A DNA stretch of 64,000 bases. Origin: Kribbella rubisoli. Its GTDB lineage: Bacteria > Actinomycetota > Actinomycetes > Propionibacteriales > Kribbellaceae. The stretch lies in NCBI RefSeq assembly GCF_004217145.1, contig NZ_SHKR01000001.1:117583-181582 (forward strand), given 5' to 3'. The notes below the pieces were generated by a model, which was not told the DNA's origin, did not search any database, and saw nothing but the letters and a program-made list of their open reading frames with translations. A program made the translations under genes and the position numbers. This document shows, piece after piece, positions 26,401 through 34,030 of this stretch. The stretch's first letter is position 1; every line of letters begins with the position of its first letter.

Positions 26401-26828
26401 TGAACGCCGACGAGCATCACCCGTACCAGCCGTTGGTCGACGCACTTGGCCAGGCCCGCCGCGACGGCGTGAACGTGCGGCTGACGATCCGCGAGTCGAG
26501 CGGCAAGCGTCAGGTGTACGTCGCCGGACCGGACGGCACGCTGACGAGCCGGACCGACGCCGAGTTCGCGGAGGCGTTCGCCACCCTGCACCCGCGTCTC
26601 GCATTGCTCGCGGAGGGACGCGTCGACCTCCGTGAGCTCCACGCGTCGACGTCGGGCCGGTTCACCGGGGCGGTCGTCGACGCCCTGCAACAGAACGGCA
26701 TCCCCGCATCAGCCCTGGTCGAGACGGACTCGCGCATGCGCCGTACGCCGACCGCTCACAACACCGACGGCCCACCTGCGCGCCGGATGCACGCATCCAA
26801 CCCCGGGACCGGAATGACGATCGAGTGA
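20412..26828 (+). CDS. giant repeat protein B
   Basis: 2138 aa, a paralogue of giant A over its length. The N-terminus (GRARQALGVAFGIAAPEAIA) parallels A (TRARWAVGTALGIL). A coiled-coil region lies at about 280-400, then six Gly/Ser/Thr-rich modules at about 506-550, 763-826, 1050-1114, 1290-1350, 1617-1683 and 1858-1918 (for example STSGVSTGATAGVSAGTGSV without its preceding residues). Shared landmarks are GNGPGQLRGAGPAM (about 915), LDLPLHQVSDAVERLL (about 1399), GLAATHTDERLAKKLR and LAEGRVDLRELH (about 2065). The start is TTG 20412 with GGGGAG at good spacing. No signal, membrane segment or enzyme motif seen. The 129-bp gap upstream (20283-20411) may hold its own promoter. Confidence 0.72.
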   Translation: MTSAAITVDDPQGRARQALGVAFGIAAPEAIALRDGTFRLRHSRERFARKMLRRLDRRLARRAGDITDDRLVAEAVALVGAELDRVRGGSRADGATRALDALLDLPGLPESQRAETQALLQDVLDGNQLATDADLRRLTNVRGRRHSPGRPLAADLIAESQALTHDAERLLRTPTPTVPAVSSPGTPSRGFFRRLVQESRTAADGYREARDRRAEAQYEEFRQLSREWRERPGSRPLEDIERDLETLSQAIRRDGHPAPRLPSAGVQVVVPDIPHGPDDSFRAHVRRQIADLESAAADQARRADVRTRSAATAGDQATELFAAADRQAASQDASAHERARRIRAQGVRRLRVAERHAQIAQYCTTAADQARAAADAYRNLLESDDLPTAMQAAASQVEAYQKATAATLPAEGVLHNGLPSGRLPHLTRLCRELNQALADRKSPYSFTPDVLHRALRAESRRILSPDAFVLTIGNEPRADVDGLIQFHLKLDPGELQEVLDSPLTIDEAQVGQVVQGGYNVATSAIQTSGATLGADLRVMTEALPDTSKLKAVAKVVSPGVESATGRGLTVSGGATEYAQSGAVEALRGEILRYRSTQPRWSWRIRESAAGDWSAVHVVDSGAEHDTATLDLGYIHTYTVPPPADQTDLEKLGLSAERSTTMPEHMATRVDGLNDLCDRTVAELRQRLGSLDRVGHDRIRSLVAEDAMTRLDETTRPGGVWRLITNGGRPVAWAQLETVAELETAELVSDSSPDHKLEIWRVGNSGTSGTQGFSNSRTLSATATTALSDVGSSTVDVAPGVRAGRNTGQEDTASTADLGSRWSTQRVAPTVGVKLRLRHKVTVHRLDRAESFTTEGEGDAYLRMAERDAFRYGMPVPAAALIREDGRLRRGADGRLLLRGDPHPTDTPLHLPAWLGNGPGQLRGAGPAMIRELTGADEALQGFLAHLSQQSMVPPLADGHPLPQGLAGEDPAVLLSRTENWERACQQLARHRLETGYDHAAQDRLTFQLTEHRTGHPPRVRSYRIAIEQHFDRATPIGVADDDMVVNVDIGVSTSGRTSSQSRSLPWSASLGVSNAPAAGQSGSTPQARASVGRSSMGRSLTSSSSRGAYRMTVSESSAQVAVFDVPHTITISEITDDGASVPVVTSEGSARVCLDSEFCAGPEQPTPAVRDRVDPGLLQTATVQHVDARDPIGRLIEAVPELGRGDSSALHHLSAFLAPRNLISRPELLTTEYRTGLAVSPAPSDALEAVRRRGLSPRRTALSVTTRVENLRYVGSGHPILAELNVTLASTGSTSGVSTGATAGVSAGTGSVSADGHGHSASIGLNRSTTVSSSGSETSTSGVERTLMRDGQHYQFWGDLVLEAQLRSGSAAVRAIPLDTGAVVLTLPEGDALRAYGRNELDLPLHQVSDAVERLLDDNLDLPRRTTTALLRRYRIEKAGADGLAATHTDERLAKKLREATGLSTPSGTGLDAALVEAEVLARLRVEVPMPRNYEQMLGAAQVDRSSLQDKDGNDSDLFREVCAAVAEHSPQALDDAVLTNALRGDLSGTRWRNQLDEMLDPRGYVRELPVRDGAGTRSLRVRVKVRFVGPVTTEAGGTEGQSGNGYGLQQLWSLRDRTRSVTEGTSYSGQVGVSATEGAAATIGAGAELATSTTSSSSELNTRISTGLSLSTVRIERDYEVVIEVEDSAEPGGQPRAVTRREASGRISLSVPASVLHSAPVQDGPEVADHRAVRLPDNYLVDGTLPHQPDAPPENALFDAAVARLGRPDLLRSAGVRMHQTTLESLLGAANRAVAFQEMAGPSGHELVPLAIPGQTARVVAVRIRAEVSGLELISDPDEDSTTQLGENSRELRVSQLTARSNRLLPGSRSIGGTLPGGAITVGLNSGRRVGEQDTGTVGVRHETGVYESGQVVTVKVSVDYHLDFERRRIDRNHRPKVERADSVHRAASGEAYLTMFRHEYDAMRARMEAGEPALSGWDPEQQTKPARVRTVALRVNADEHHPYQPLVDALGQARRDGVNVRLTIRESSGKRQVYVAGPDGTLTSRTDAEFAEAFATLHPRLALLAEGRVDLRELHASTSGRFTGAVVDALQQNGIPASALVETDSRMRRTPTAHNTDGPPARRMHASNPGTGMTIE

Positions 26829-26832
26829 ACGA

Positions 26833-27450
26833 CTAGTCCGGCTGATCCACGTCGATCCGGATCGCGAGCGCGTCAAGGCCGGCCTGCTCGAGCACCTTCT
26901 GCTTCGGATCCGGTACGCCGAGGAACGGCGGCCGCACGATCGCGGGCAAGTCCTTCAAGCGGGGATCCTCGAGCACGGTGTCGACGGCCCGCCGGTCGCC
27001 CCCGCACACCAGCACGTCGAGCCTCGCCGGCGCAAGGATCCGTACGGCGACCTCCGTCGCGGCCGCGAACGCCTCGCGGGCCTGGTTGTCCCGCCGGCGC
27101 GCGTACCGCTGCTGCGACCAGCCGCCCGCCTTCGTCGTCCCCTGCACGTGCCGGGACCCGACCTTGGAGTCGAGAAGCTTGCCCCCGGCAAACACTCCGG
27201 CTCCGTACCCGCCACGCCGGACGAGCAGTACGCCGAGGCGCCGCTCGGCCAGCACATGTGCGACGAGCCCCTCGCGTGTCAACACGTCGAGGGGCTCGAA
27301 GGGCACGGTGACGACGGCGATGGAGCCGTCCTCGGCGGACAACGTGACACTGGTCGGCGTCACGTCGTACCGCACCGCGCCATGGCGCTCACCGAAGCCG
27401 TCCAGCCACCTGTCCAGTCGGCTCGGCGCCACCGAGATCGTGCGGATCAC
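26833..27450 (-). CDS. acVLRF1-like peptidyl-tRNA hydrolase (release-factor-like)
   Basis: About 205 aa. The diagnostic stretch is GTTKAGGWSQQRYARRRDNQ (residues 104-123). It is the catalytic loop of the Vms1/Ankzf1-like release-factor fold, where Gln (113-114) takes the role of the eRF1 GGQ glutamine in cleaving peptidyl-tRNA on stalled ribosomes (family knowledge). The N-terminal strand-rich part (VTLSAEDGSIAVVTVPFEPL) and the later VLVCGGDRRAVD match actinobacterial acVLRF1. GTG 27450 overlaps the SufT stop by four bases (GTGA); the longer frame is inside that gene. It is the last gene of the suf transcript and ends 4 bp from giant B, convergent. Confidence 0.8.
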   Translation of the reverse strand: MIRTISVAPSRLDRWLDGFGERHGAVRYDVTPTSVTLSAEDGSIAVVTVPFEPLDVLTREGLVAHVLAERRLGVLLVRRGGYGAGVFAGGKLLDSKVGSRHVQGTTKAGGWSQQRYARRRDNQAREAFAAATEVAVRILAPARLDVLVCGGDRRAVDTVLEDPRLKDLPAIVRPPFLGVPDPKQKVLEQAGLDALAIRIDVDQPD

Positions 27451-27833
27451 ACGTTGAAGCCGAGCGCCCGCAGTTGGTCGCGGCCGTCGTCGGTGATCTT
27501 CTCCGGGCCCCACGGCGGCATCCAGACCCAGTTGATCCGGAAGTCGTTCACGAGACCATCGAGCGCCATCCGGGTCTGGTCCTCGATCACGTCGGTCAGC
27601 GGGCAGGCCGCGGACGTCAGCGTCATGTCGATGATCGCCGTACTGGCGTCGTCGACGGTGATGCCGTAGATCAGGCCCAGGTCGACCACGTTGATGCCGA
27701 GCTCCGGGTCGACGACATCCTTGAGTGCCTCGGTAACGTCCTCGACCTTGGCCGGGGTCGTGCCGACCGGCGCGGCGGCCGCGTCGAGGTCGACCTCGGG
27801 CAGTTCGATCTTCTCGTCGGTCTGGTCAGGCAT
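27447..27833 (-). CDS. sufT: SufT-like metal-sulfur cluster assembly factor
   Basis: About 128 aa, MIP18/PaaD family: VVDPELGINVVDLGLIYGI, then DMTLTSAACPLTDVIEDQT with the conserved Cys, and a Trp/Pro-rich C-terminal region (WVWMPPWGPEKITDDG). SufT-type proteins help Fe-S cluster maturation or delivery (family knowledge). ATG 27833 is chosen because AAGGAG sits eight bases upstream; it overlaps the SufU end by eight bases. The gene downstream overlaps by GTGA, so expression is coupled. An acidic N-terminal leader of about 25 residues precedes the domain. Confidence 0.88.
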   Translation of the reverse strand: MPDQTDEKIELPEVDLDAAAAPVGTTPAKVEDVTEALKDVVDPELGINVVDLGLIYGITVDDASTAIIDMTLTSAACPLTDVIEDQTRMALDGLVNDFRINWVWMPPWGPEKITDDGRDQLRALGFNV

Positions 27834-28296
27834 TCTTGACTCCTTCGTTGGCTGCGCCCTGGGTTGCGAGGGCCTGGGCGGTGGCATCGCGCCACGCCGA
27901 CCAGCCCAGCAGTGCGCACTTCACCCGGGCCGGGAACTGCGCGACGCCGGCGAACGCCACACCGTCCTCCAGTACCTCTTCGTCCGGCTCGACATTCCCC
28001 CGGCCCTGCATCAGCTCGAGGAACTTCTCGTACGTCGCCATGCCCTCGGACACCGGCTTGCCGATCACCAGGTCCGACATCACCGACGTCGCCGCCTGGC
28101 TGATCGAGCAGCCGACGCTGCTGTGCGTGACGCCCTTGACGGTGTCGCCGTCGAGCTCGACCCGGAGCGTGACCTCGTCCCCGCAGGACGGGTTCACGTG
28201 GTGCACCTCCACGTCGTACGGGTCCGCGAGACCCGAGTGGTGCGGGCTGCGGTAGTGATCCAGGATGATCTCCTGGTACAGGTTGTCGAGCTGCAT
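27826..28296 (-). CDS. sufU: SufU Fe-S assembly / sulfur acceptor protein
   Basis: 156 aa, IscU-like fold. The three conserved cysteines are visible: NPSCGDE (Cys38, with Asp40), SSVGCSISQAATS (Cys63) and RVKCALLGW (Cys127). In Gram-positives SufU binds zinc through these residues and accepts sulfur from SufS by ligand swapping (family knowledge). It begins 1 bp after sufS and overlaps sufT by eight bases. Both the length and the SufU-specific insert after Cys63 fit actinobacterial SufU. Confidence 0.92.
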   Translation of the reverse strand: MQLDNLYQEIILDHYRSPHHSGLADPYDVEVHHVNPSCGDEVTLRVELDGDTVKGVTHSSVGCSISQAATSVMSDLVIGKPVSEGMATYEKFLELMQGRGNVEPDEEVLEDGVAFAGVAQFPARVKCALLGWSAWRDATAQALATQGAANEGVKNA

Positions 28297-28297
28297 A

Positions 28298-29554
28298 TCA
28301 ATCCACCTTGAAGTACTTGCGCACGAATTCCAGGCCGTCCACGAGCGCCTCGATCTCCTCCGGCGTCGTGTACAGATAGAAAGACGCTCTGGTCGACGAT
28401 TGCATTCCGAACCGCTCGTGCACCGGACGCGCGCAGTGATGTCCCGCCCGTACGGCGATGCCGCGGGTGTCCAGCACGGTCGACACGTCGTGCGGGTGCA
28501 CGCCGTCCAGCGCGAAGCTGATCGCGCCGCCGTGGTCGGCCGCGTCCGTCGGACCGAGGACCTTCAGACCGGGAACGGTCTTCAGCCCCTCGAGCGCGTA
28601 CTCGACGATCGCGTGCTCGTGCGCCGCGATCTTGTCCATGCCGATCCCGGACAGGTAGTCGACGGCCGCACCGAGCCCGACCGCCTGCGCGATCGGCGGC
28701 GTACCCGCCTCGAACCGGGCCGGCGGAGCGGCGTACGTCGAACCGGTCATCCGGACGATCTCGATCATCTCGCCGCCGCCCAGGAACGGCGGGAGCGAGG
28801 CGAGCAGGTCGTACCGGCCCCAGAGCACGCCGATACCGGTCGGGCCGACCACCTTGTGGCCGGTGAAGGCCAGCAGGTCGGCGCCGAGCGTCGAGACGTC
28901 GACCGGGAACTGCGGGACGGCCTGCGACGCGTCGACGACAACCGTCGCGCCGACGGCGTGCGCCTTCGCGGCGATGTCGCTGATCGGGTTGATCGTGCCG
29001 AGCGCGTTCGAGACCCAGGTCAGCGCGACGACCTTGGTCTGCTCGGTGAGCAGCTCGTCGATGTTCGACAGGTCGAGCCGGCCGTCCTCGGTCACGCCGA
29101 ACCACTTCAGCGTCGCACCCGTCCGCTCGCAGGCGAGCTGCCACGGGACGATGTTGCTGTGGTGCTCCATCTCGGACACCACCACGACATCGCCCGGCTT
29201 CAGCGACGCTCCGAGGGTGTGCGCGGCGAGGTTGAGCGCCTCGGAGGCGTTCTTGGTGAAGACGATCTCGTCCCGCGACGGCGCGCCGATGAAGGCCGCG
29301 ACCTTGTCCCGGCCGCCTTCGTACGCCGCGGTGGCCTCGGCGCCGAGCTGGTGCATGGCGCGGGCCACGTTCGCGTTGTGCTTGAGGTAGTGGTCCTCGA
29401 TCGCCTGCACCACCTGGCGCGGCTTCTGCGACGAGTTCGCCGAGTCCAGGTAGACCAGCGGGAACCCGCCGGCCAACTCGCGCGACAGGATGGGGAAGTC
29501 CGCCCGGACCGACTGCAGGTCCAGGGGACTGCTGAACGTCCGGGCGTCGGTCAC
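28298..29554 (-). CDS. sufS: SufS cysteine desulfurase
   Basis: 418 aa, class V aminotransferase fold. Visible are the N-terminal YLDSANSSQKPRQVVQAI, the PLP-His region (VVSEMEHHSNIVPWQLACE), the PLP lysine in LLAFTGHKVVGPTGIGVLWG, and the active-site loop cysteine in RAGHHCARPVHERFG. It takes sulfur from cysteine as a persulfide and passes it to SufU (family knowledge). It overlaps the sufC stop by four bases (GTGA) and is followed by sufU after one base. Length and motifs are complete. Confidence 0.94.
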   Translation of the reverse strand: MTDARTFSSPLDLQSVRADFPILSRELAGGFPLVYLDSANSSQKPRQVVQAIEDHYLKHNANVARAMHQLGAEATAAYEGGRDKVAAFIGAPSRDEIVFTKNASEALNLAAHTLGASLKPGDVVVVSEMEHHSNIVPWQLACERTGATLKWFGVTEDGRLDLSNIDELLTEQTKVVALTWVSNALGTINPISDIAAKAHAVGATVVVDASQAVPQFPVDVSTLGADLLAFTGHKVVGPTGIGVLWGRYDLLASLPPFLGGGEMIEIVRMTGSTYAAPPARFEAGTPPIAQAVGLGAAVDYLSGIGMDKIAAHEHAIVEYALEGLKTVPGLKVLGPTDAADHGGAISFALDGVHPHDVSTVLDTRGIAVRAGHHCARPVHERFGMQSSTRASFYLYTTPEEIEALVDGLEFVRKYFKVD

Positions 29555-30312
29555 TTCGCGCCTGCCTTGAGGAAGCGCTCGTAGCCGTTGGCCTCGAGCT
29601 CTTCGGCGAGCTCGGGGCCGCCCTCCTCGGCGACGCGGCCGTCGACGAACACGTGCACGAAGTCCGGCTTGATGTAGCGCAGGATCCGCGTGTAGTGGGT
29701 GATCAGCAGGACGCCCTTGTCGCCCTGGCCGGCGAACCGGTTGACGCCCTCGGAGACGATCCGCAGCGCGTCGATGTCGAGGCCGGAGTCGGTCTCGTCG
29801 AGGATCGCGACCTTCGGGTTCAGCAGCTCGAGCTGGACGATCTCGTGCCGCTTCTTCTCACCGCCCGAGAAGCCCTCGTTGACGTTACGGGTGCCGAAGT
29901 CGGCGTCCATGTCCAGGTCGGCGAGCGCCTTGTTGACGTCCTTGACCCAGGTGCGCAGCTTCGGCGCCTCGCCGTCGATCGCGGTCTTCGCGGTCCGGAG
30001 GAAGTTCGCCACCGACACACCGGGCACCTCGACCGGGTACTGCATGGCCAGGAACAGGCCGGCCCGGGCGCGCTCGTCGACGGACATGTCCAGCACGTCC
30101 TCGCCGTCCAGCGTCACGGTGCCGCTGGTGACGTTGTACTTCGGGTGCCCGGCGATCGAGTACGCCAGCGTCGACTTGCCGGAGCCGTTCGGGCCCATGA
30201 TCGCGTGCGTCTGACCGCCGGCGATGGTCAGGTCGACGCCGCGCAGGATCTGCTTCGGGCCGTTCTCGGTGTCGACCGACACGTGCAGGTCGCGGATCTC
30301 GAGTGTCGCCAT
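29551..30312 (-). CDS. sufC: SufC Fe-S cluster assembly ATPase
   Basis: About 253 aa, ABC-type ATPase of the SufBCD scaffold. Walker A is GPNGSGKST, the signature is SGGEKKRHEI, and Walker B with switch is VAILDETDSGLDID. The C-terminal LLITHYTRILRYIKPDFVHV is typical of SufC. ATG 30312 is chosen at the homologous MATLEIRDLHV; upstream open sequence belongs to the 23-bp gap and the Rieske gene. Ends in the sufS overlap. The complete ATPase motifs indicate an active subunit. Confidence 0.93.
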   Translation of the reverse strand: MATLEIRDLHVSVDTENGPKQILRGVDLTIAGGQTHAIMGPNGSGKSTLAYSIAGHPKYNVTSGTVTLDGEDVLDMSVDERARAGLFLAMQYPVEVPGVSVANFLRTAKTAIDGEAPKLRTWVKDVNKALADLDMDADFGTRNVNEGFSGGEKKRHEIVQLELLNPKVAILDETDSGLDIDALRIVSEGVNRFAGQGDKGVLLITHYTRILRYIKPDFVHVFVDGRVAEEGGPELAEELEANGYERFLKAGAK

Positions 30313-30335
30313 GAGGTTTCTTCTATCTCCGTCGT

Positions 30336-30674
30336 TTACAGGGCTGCTTGGTTCAGGGGGTTCTTCACGTCGACGAGTACGTCGTCGCCGTCGAGGCGCA
30401 CGGGGTAGATCGGCACCGGGTCGTACGCCGGCAGGCTGGTCGGCTCGCCGGTGCGCAGGTCGAAGCGGGACCCGTGCAGCCAGCACTCGATCTCGCACTC
30501 GCCGACGTCACCCTCGGACAGCTGGATCTGCGCGTGCGAGCACTCGTCCCGCACCGCGAAGTACTGGCCCTCGCTCTTCACGACCGCGACCTCCACGCCG
30601 CCGACCTCGACCGGGATCACTCCCTCGTCGGGTACGTCGGCGGCGGCGCAGGCGCGCTCGAAGCTGTCGCTCAC
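30336..30674 (-). CDS. Rieske-type [2Fe-2S] ferredoxin in the suf operon
   Basis: 112 aa. It has the paired Rieske boxes CSHAQ (Cys-x-His) and CWLHGS (Cys-x2-His), which bind a [2Fe-2S] cluster through two Cys and two His. It resembles ferredoxin subunits of non-heme iron oxygenases. In actinobacterial suf operons it sits between sufD and sufC; a role as electron donor or as a cluster carrier is plausible but not shown by sequence. It overlaps the sufD stop by four bases and precedes sufC by 23 bp. Confidence 0.9.
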   Translation of the reverse strand: MSDSFERACAAADVPDEGVIPVEVGGVEVAVVKSEGQYFAVRDECSHAQIQLSEGDVGECEIECWLHGSRFDLRTGEPTSLPAYDPVPIYPVRLDGDDVLVDVKNPLNQAAL

Positions 30675-31873
30675 TGGCCGATGACCGCCTTGGCGGACGT
30701 GCTCAGCTCGGCGGCGCGCGCCAGCTTCTCTTCGATCACCTCGTGCAGGTGCTCGGTGACCTCGGGTACGCCGATCTTGCCGATGATGTCGTTGAAGAAG
30801 CCGGACACCACCAGCCGCCGGGCCGCGTCCTCGGGGATGCCGCGGGCCTGCAGGTAGAACAGCTGCTCGTCGTCGAACCGGCCGGTCGCGGACGCGTGGC
30901 CGGCGCCCTCGATCTCACCGGTCTCGATCTCCAGGTTCGGCACCGAGTCGGCGCGGGCGCCGTCGGTCAGGACCAGGTTGCGGTTCAGTTCGAAGGTGTC
31001 GGTGCCCTCGGCCGCGGCCCGGATCAGCACATCGCCGATCCACACCGAGCGGGCGTGGTCTCCGGCCAGCGCGCCCTTGTAGAGCACGTTGCTCTTGCAG
31101 TTGGTCGCCTCGTGGTCGACGAAGAGCCGGTTCTCGTGGTGCTGACCGCCCTCGGCGAAGTACACCCCGAGCAGTTCGGCGTCGCCGCCGGGACCGGCGT
31201 AGCGGACGTTGGTGCCGATCCGGACGATCTTGCCGCCCAGCGTCACCGCGACGTGGTGAAGCTTCGCGTCGCGACCGACGACGGCATCGTGCTGGCCGAG
31301 GTGGATCGACTCGTGGTCGCCCTGCTGGATCGAGACGACCCGCAGGTCGGAGCCGTCGCCGACGACGATCTCGACGTTGCTGCCCAGCTCACCGGATCCG
31401 CTGTGATCGATGATCACGATCGCCTTGCTGTGCCGGCCGGACTCGATGATCAGGTGGCTGAAGCCGCGGGCGCCGAGGCTCGCGACGTTCACGTGCACCG
31501 GCTCGGTCAGCTCGGCCTCGACCGGGATCCGGACCGCGAACGCGTCGCCGGCGTGGTTCCAGGCGACGGCCGCGGAGCGGTCCTGGGGCTTGCCGACCTT
31601 GAGCGAGTCCGCGGCGACGGTCTCGAAGACCACGCCCTCCGGACCGGACGCGTCGACCTTCGGGGTCTCGGTGCCGGCGGCGTCCTCGAACAGGGCCTTC
31701 AGCTGCCTGACCGGGGTGAAGCGCCACTCCTCCTCGCGTCCGTTCGGCACCGCGAAGTCGGCCACGTCGTACGACGTCGGCCGCTCGCTGCGGGCCTGGA
31801 GCGGGACCGGCGAACCCGGCCCGTGGGAGTGCGCCTTGTTGCCGGTAGCAACAAGGGTGTCAGACGACGACAT
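30671..31873 (-). CDS. sufD: SufD scaffold subunit
   Basis: 400 aa, SufB/SufD family beta-helix protein. The core begins after about residue 100 with repeated beta strands (VEIVVGDGSDLRVVSIQQGD, GDAELLGVYFAEGGQHHENR), then the conserved helix region TGRFDDEQLFYLQARGIPED and ARRLVVSGFFNDIIGKIG. SufD pairs with SufB and SufC to form the assembly scaffold. Its ATG shares one base with the SufB stop. The N-terminal part (FAVPNGREEEWRFTPV) is also typical. Confidence 0.93.
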   Translation of the reverse strand: MSSSDTLVATGNKAHSHGPGSPVPLQARSERPTSYDVADFAVPNGREEEWRFTPVRQLKALFEDAAGTETPKVDASGPEGVVFETVAADSLKVGKPQDRSAAVAWNHAGDAFAVRIPVEAELTEPVHVNVASLGARGFSHLIIESGRHSKAIVIIDHSGSGELGSNVEIVVGDGSDLRVVSIQQGDHESIHLGQHDAVVGRDAKLHHVAVTLGGKIVRIGTNVRYAGPGGDAELLGVYFAEGGQHHENRLFVDHEATNCKSNVLYKGALAGDHARSVWIGDVLIRAAAEGTDTFELNRNLVLTDGARADSVPNLEIETGEIEGAGHASATGRFDDEQLFYLQARGIPEDAARRLVVSGFFNDIIGKIGVPEVTEHLHEVIEEKLARAAELSTSAKAVIGQ

Positions 31874-33285
31874 CAGCCGACGGCCCCTTCCATCTGCAGC
31901 TCGATCAAACGGTTCAGTTCCAGCGCGTACTCCATCGGGAGCTCGCGGGCGATCGGCTCGATGAAGCCGCGGACGATCATCGCCATCGCCTCGTCCTCGG
32001 CCATGCCCCGGCTCATCAGGTAGAAGAGCTGGTCGTCGCTGACCTTGGACACGGTCGCCTCGTGCCCCATCGCCACGTCGTCCTCGCGGACGTCGACGTA
32101 CGGGTAGGTGTCCGAACGGCTGATGGTGTCGACCAGCAGCGCGTCACAGCGCACCGTGGACTTGCTGTGGTGCGAACCCGGCGCCACCTCGACCAGACCG
32201 CGGTACGACGTCCGGCCGCCGCCGCGGGCCACCGACTTCGACACGATCGAGCTCGACGTGTACGGCGCGTTGTGCACCATCTTCGAACCGGCGTCCTGGT
32301 GCTGGCCCTCGCCCGCGAACGCGACCGACAGGGTCTCGCCCTTGGCGTGCTCGCCCATCAGGTAGACGGCCGGGTACTTCATCGTCACCTTGGAGCCGAT
32401 GTTGCCGTCGATCCACTCCATCGTCGCGCCCTCTTCGCAGGTGGCGCGCTTGGTGACCAGGTTGTAGACGTTGTTCGACCAGTTCTGGATCGTCGTGTAG
32501 CGGCAGCGCGCGCCCTTCTTCACGATGATCTCGACCACCGCGGAGTGCAGCGAGTCCGACTTGTAGATCGGCGCCGTGCAGCCCTCGACGTAGTGCACGT
32601 AGGCGTCCTCGTCGACGATGATCAGGGTCCGCTCGAACTGGCCCATGTTCTCGGTGTTGATCCGGAAGTAGGCCTGCAGCGGGATGTCCACCTTCACGCC
32701 CTTGGGCACGTAGATGAACGAGCCGCCGGACCAGACCGCGGTGTTCAGCGAGGCGAACTTGTTGTCGCCGACCGGGATCACGGAGCCGAAGTACTCCTTG
32801 AAGATCTCCGGGTGCTCCTTCAGGCCGGTGTCGGTGTCGAGGAAGATGACGCCCTGCGCCTCCAGGTCCTCACGGATCTGGTGGTAGACCACCTCCGACT
32901 CGTACTGCGCGGCGACGCCGGCGACGAGGCGCTGCTTCTCCGCCTCCGGGATGCCGAGCTTGTCGTAGGTGTTCTTGATGTCCTCGGGCAGCTCTTCCCA
33001 GCTCGACGCCTGCTTCTCGGTCGAGCGGACGAAGTACTTGATGTTGTCGAAGTCGATCCCGGACAGGTCGGCGCCCCACGACGGCATCGGCTTGCGGTCG
33101 AAGAGCTTCAGGCCCTTCAGCCGCAGGTCGAGCATCCACTCCGGCTCGTTCTTGAGGGCGGAGATCCCCCGCACCACGTCGGTGCTGAGGCCGCGCTGGG
33201 CGACCGCGCCGGCGGCGTCGGAGTCGGCCCAGCCGTACTGGTAGTTGCCGAGGCCTTCCAGTTCGGGGTGAGCGGTTTGCGTCAT
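31873..33285 (-). CDS. sufB: SufB scaffold subunit
   Basis: About 470 aa. Recognisable blocks are [10 protein letters not shown] at the start, [60 protein letters not shown] with the cysteine, and the C-terminal [20 protein letters not shown]. SufB is where the Fe-S cluster is built, on SufBCD. ATG 33285 overlaps the sufR stop by four bases (ATGA); the longer frame upstream lies inside sufR. No intein-like insertion is seen, in contrast with mycobacterial SufB. Confidence 0.94.
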   Translation of the reverse strand: MTQTAHPELEGLGNYQYGWADSDAAGAVAQRGLSTDVVRGISALKNEPEWMLDLRLKGLKLFDRKPMPSWGADLSGIDFDNIKYFVRSTEKQASSWEELPEDIKNTYDKLGIPEAEKQRLVAGVAAQYESEVVYHQIREDLEAQGVIFLDTDTGLKEHPEIFKEYFGSVIPVGDNKFASLNTAVWSGGSFIYVPKGVKVDIPLQAYFRINTENMGQFERTLIIVDEDAYVHYVEGCTAPIYKSDSLHSAVVEIIVKKGARCRYTTIQNWSNNVYNLVTKRATCEEGATMEWIDGNIGSKVTMKYPAVYLMGEHAKGETLSVAFAGEGQHQDAGSKMVHNAPYTSSSIVSKSVARGGGRTSYRGLVEVAPGSHHSKSTVRCDALLVDTISRSDTYPYVDVREDDVAMGHEATVSKVSDDQLFYLMSRGMAEDEAMAMIVRGFIEPIARELPMEYALELNRLIELQMEGAVG

Positions 33286-34019
33286 CGTGCGGTCCTCGCA
33301 GCTTCGCCGTCGGATACAGGGGGCACGGGCGGTACCGATTTCTGGGCGCCCGGGATATGCGTCGTACAGACACCGTCGCCGTGGGCGATGGTGGCCAGTC
33401 GCTGCACGTGCTTGCCGAGGAGTCTCGAGAACACCTCGGTCTCGGCCTCGCACAGCTGGGGGAACTGCTCGGCCACGTGCGCGACCGGGCAATGGTGCTG
33501 GCAGAGCTGCTCTCCGTGCGCGGCCTTCGCCGTGGACGCGGCATAGCCGTCCCCGGTCAGGGCCTGGGCGAGCACCTCCGCCTTGTTGCTGTCGGGTGCG
33601 GCCTCGACCGCCTCCCGGTACCGCTGCTCCACCTCGGCGACGCGGCGCCGGGCGAACTCCGCCACGGCGTCCTCACCGCCGGCCTCGGCGATGAACCGCA
33701 TCGCGGTCGCCGCCAGGTCGTCGTAGGCCTGGTGGAAGGCATGCCGGCCGGTGTCGGTCAGCACGAAAACCTTCGCAGGGCGACCGCGGCCGCGCGGGCC
33801 GTAGATGCGCTCCTCGCGGGATTCGACCAGGCCCTCGTCAAGCAGGTGGTCGAGGTGCCGCCGGACCGCGGCCGGGGTCAGCTCGAGCCGCTCCGCCAGC
33901 ACCGCAGCGCTGGACGGGCCGTTGGTCAGGATCGAGCGTGCTACCCGGTCCCGGGTGGACTCGTCCCGCGCGCTACCGGCGCCGTGGGGCACGGCTCCGC
34001 TGTTCGCAGGATTTTTCAC
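33282..34019 (-). CDS. sufR: SufR-family Fe-S regulator
   Basis: 245 aa. An N-terminal winged helix ([20 protein letters not shown], then [14 protein letters not shown]) is followed by a C-terminal domain with four cysteines at 173, 177, 190 and 218 ([29 protein letters not shown]) that can bind a [4Fe-4S] cluster. SufR represses suf genes when holo and releases them on cluster damage (family knowledge). The start is GTG 34019 with no clear Shine-Dalgarno, so a short leader or leaderless transcript is possible. The gene leads the suf operon. Confidence 0.9.
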   Translation of the reverse strand: MKNPANSGAVPHGAGSARDESTRDRVARSILTNGPSSAAVLAERLELTPAAVRRHLDHLLDEGLVESREERIYGPRGRGRPAKVFVLTDTGRHAFHQAYDDLAATAMRFIAEAGGEDAVAEFARRRVAEVEQRYREAVEAAPDSNKAEVLAQALTGDGYAASTAKAAHGEQLCQHHCPVAHVAEQFPQLCEAETEVFSRLLGKHVQRLATIAHGDGVCTTHIPGAQKSVPPVPPVSDGEAARTAR

Positions 34020-34030
34020 AACATCAGTGT
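34016..34030 (-). promoter_or_regulatory. candidate SufR operator over the sufR start
   Basis: On the minus strand the bases read ACACT-GATGT-TGTGA, matching the ACACT-N5-TGTGA form that I recall for mycobacterial SufR. It includes the sufR GTG start codon. A TATTTA lies 15 bp upstream of that start, so the site would block early transcription (inference). Confidence 0.5.

Noticed and set aside
11973..26828. Giants as NRPS, PKS, Rhs or adhesin proteins
   Set aside because: No adenylation, condensation, ketosynthase, YD-repeat or sorting-signal motifs; no signal peptide.
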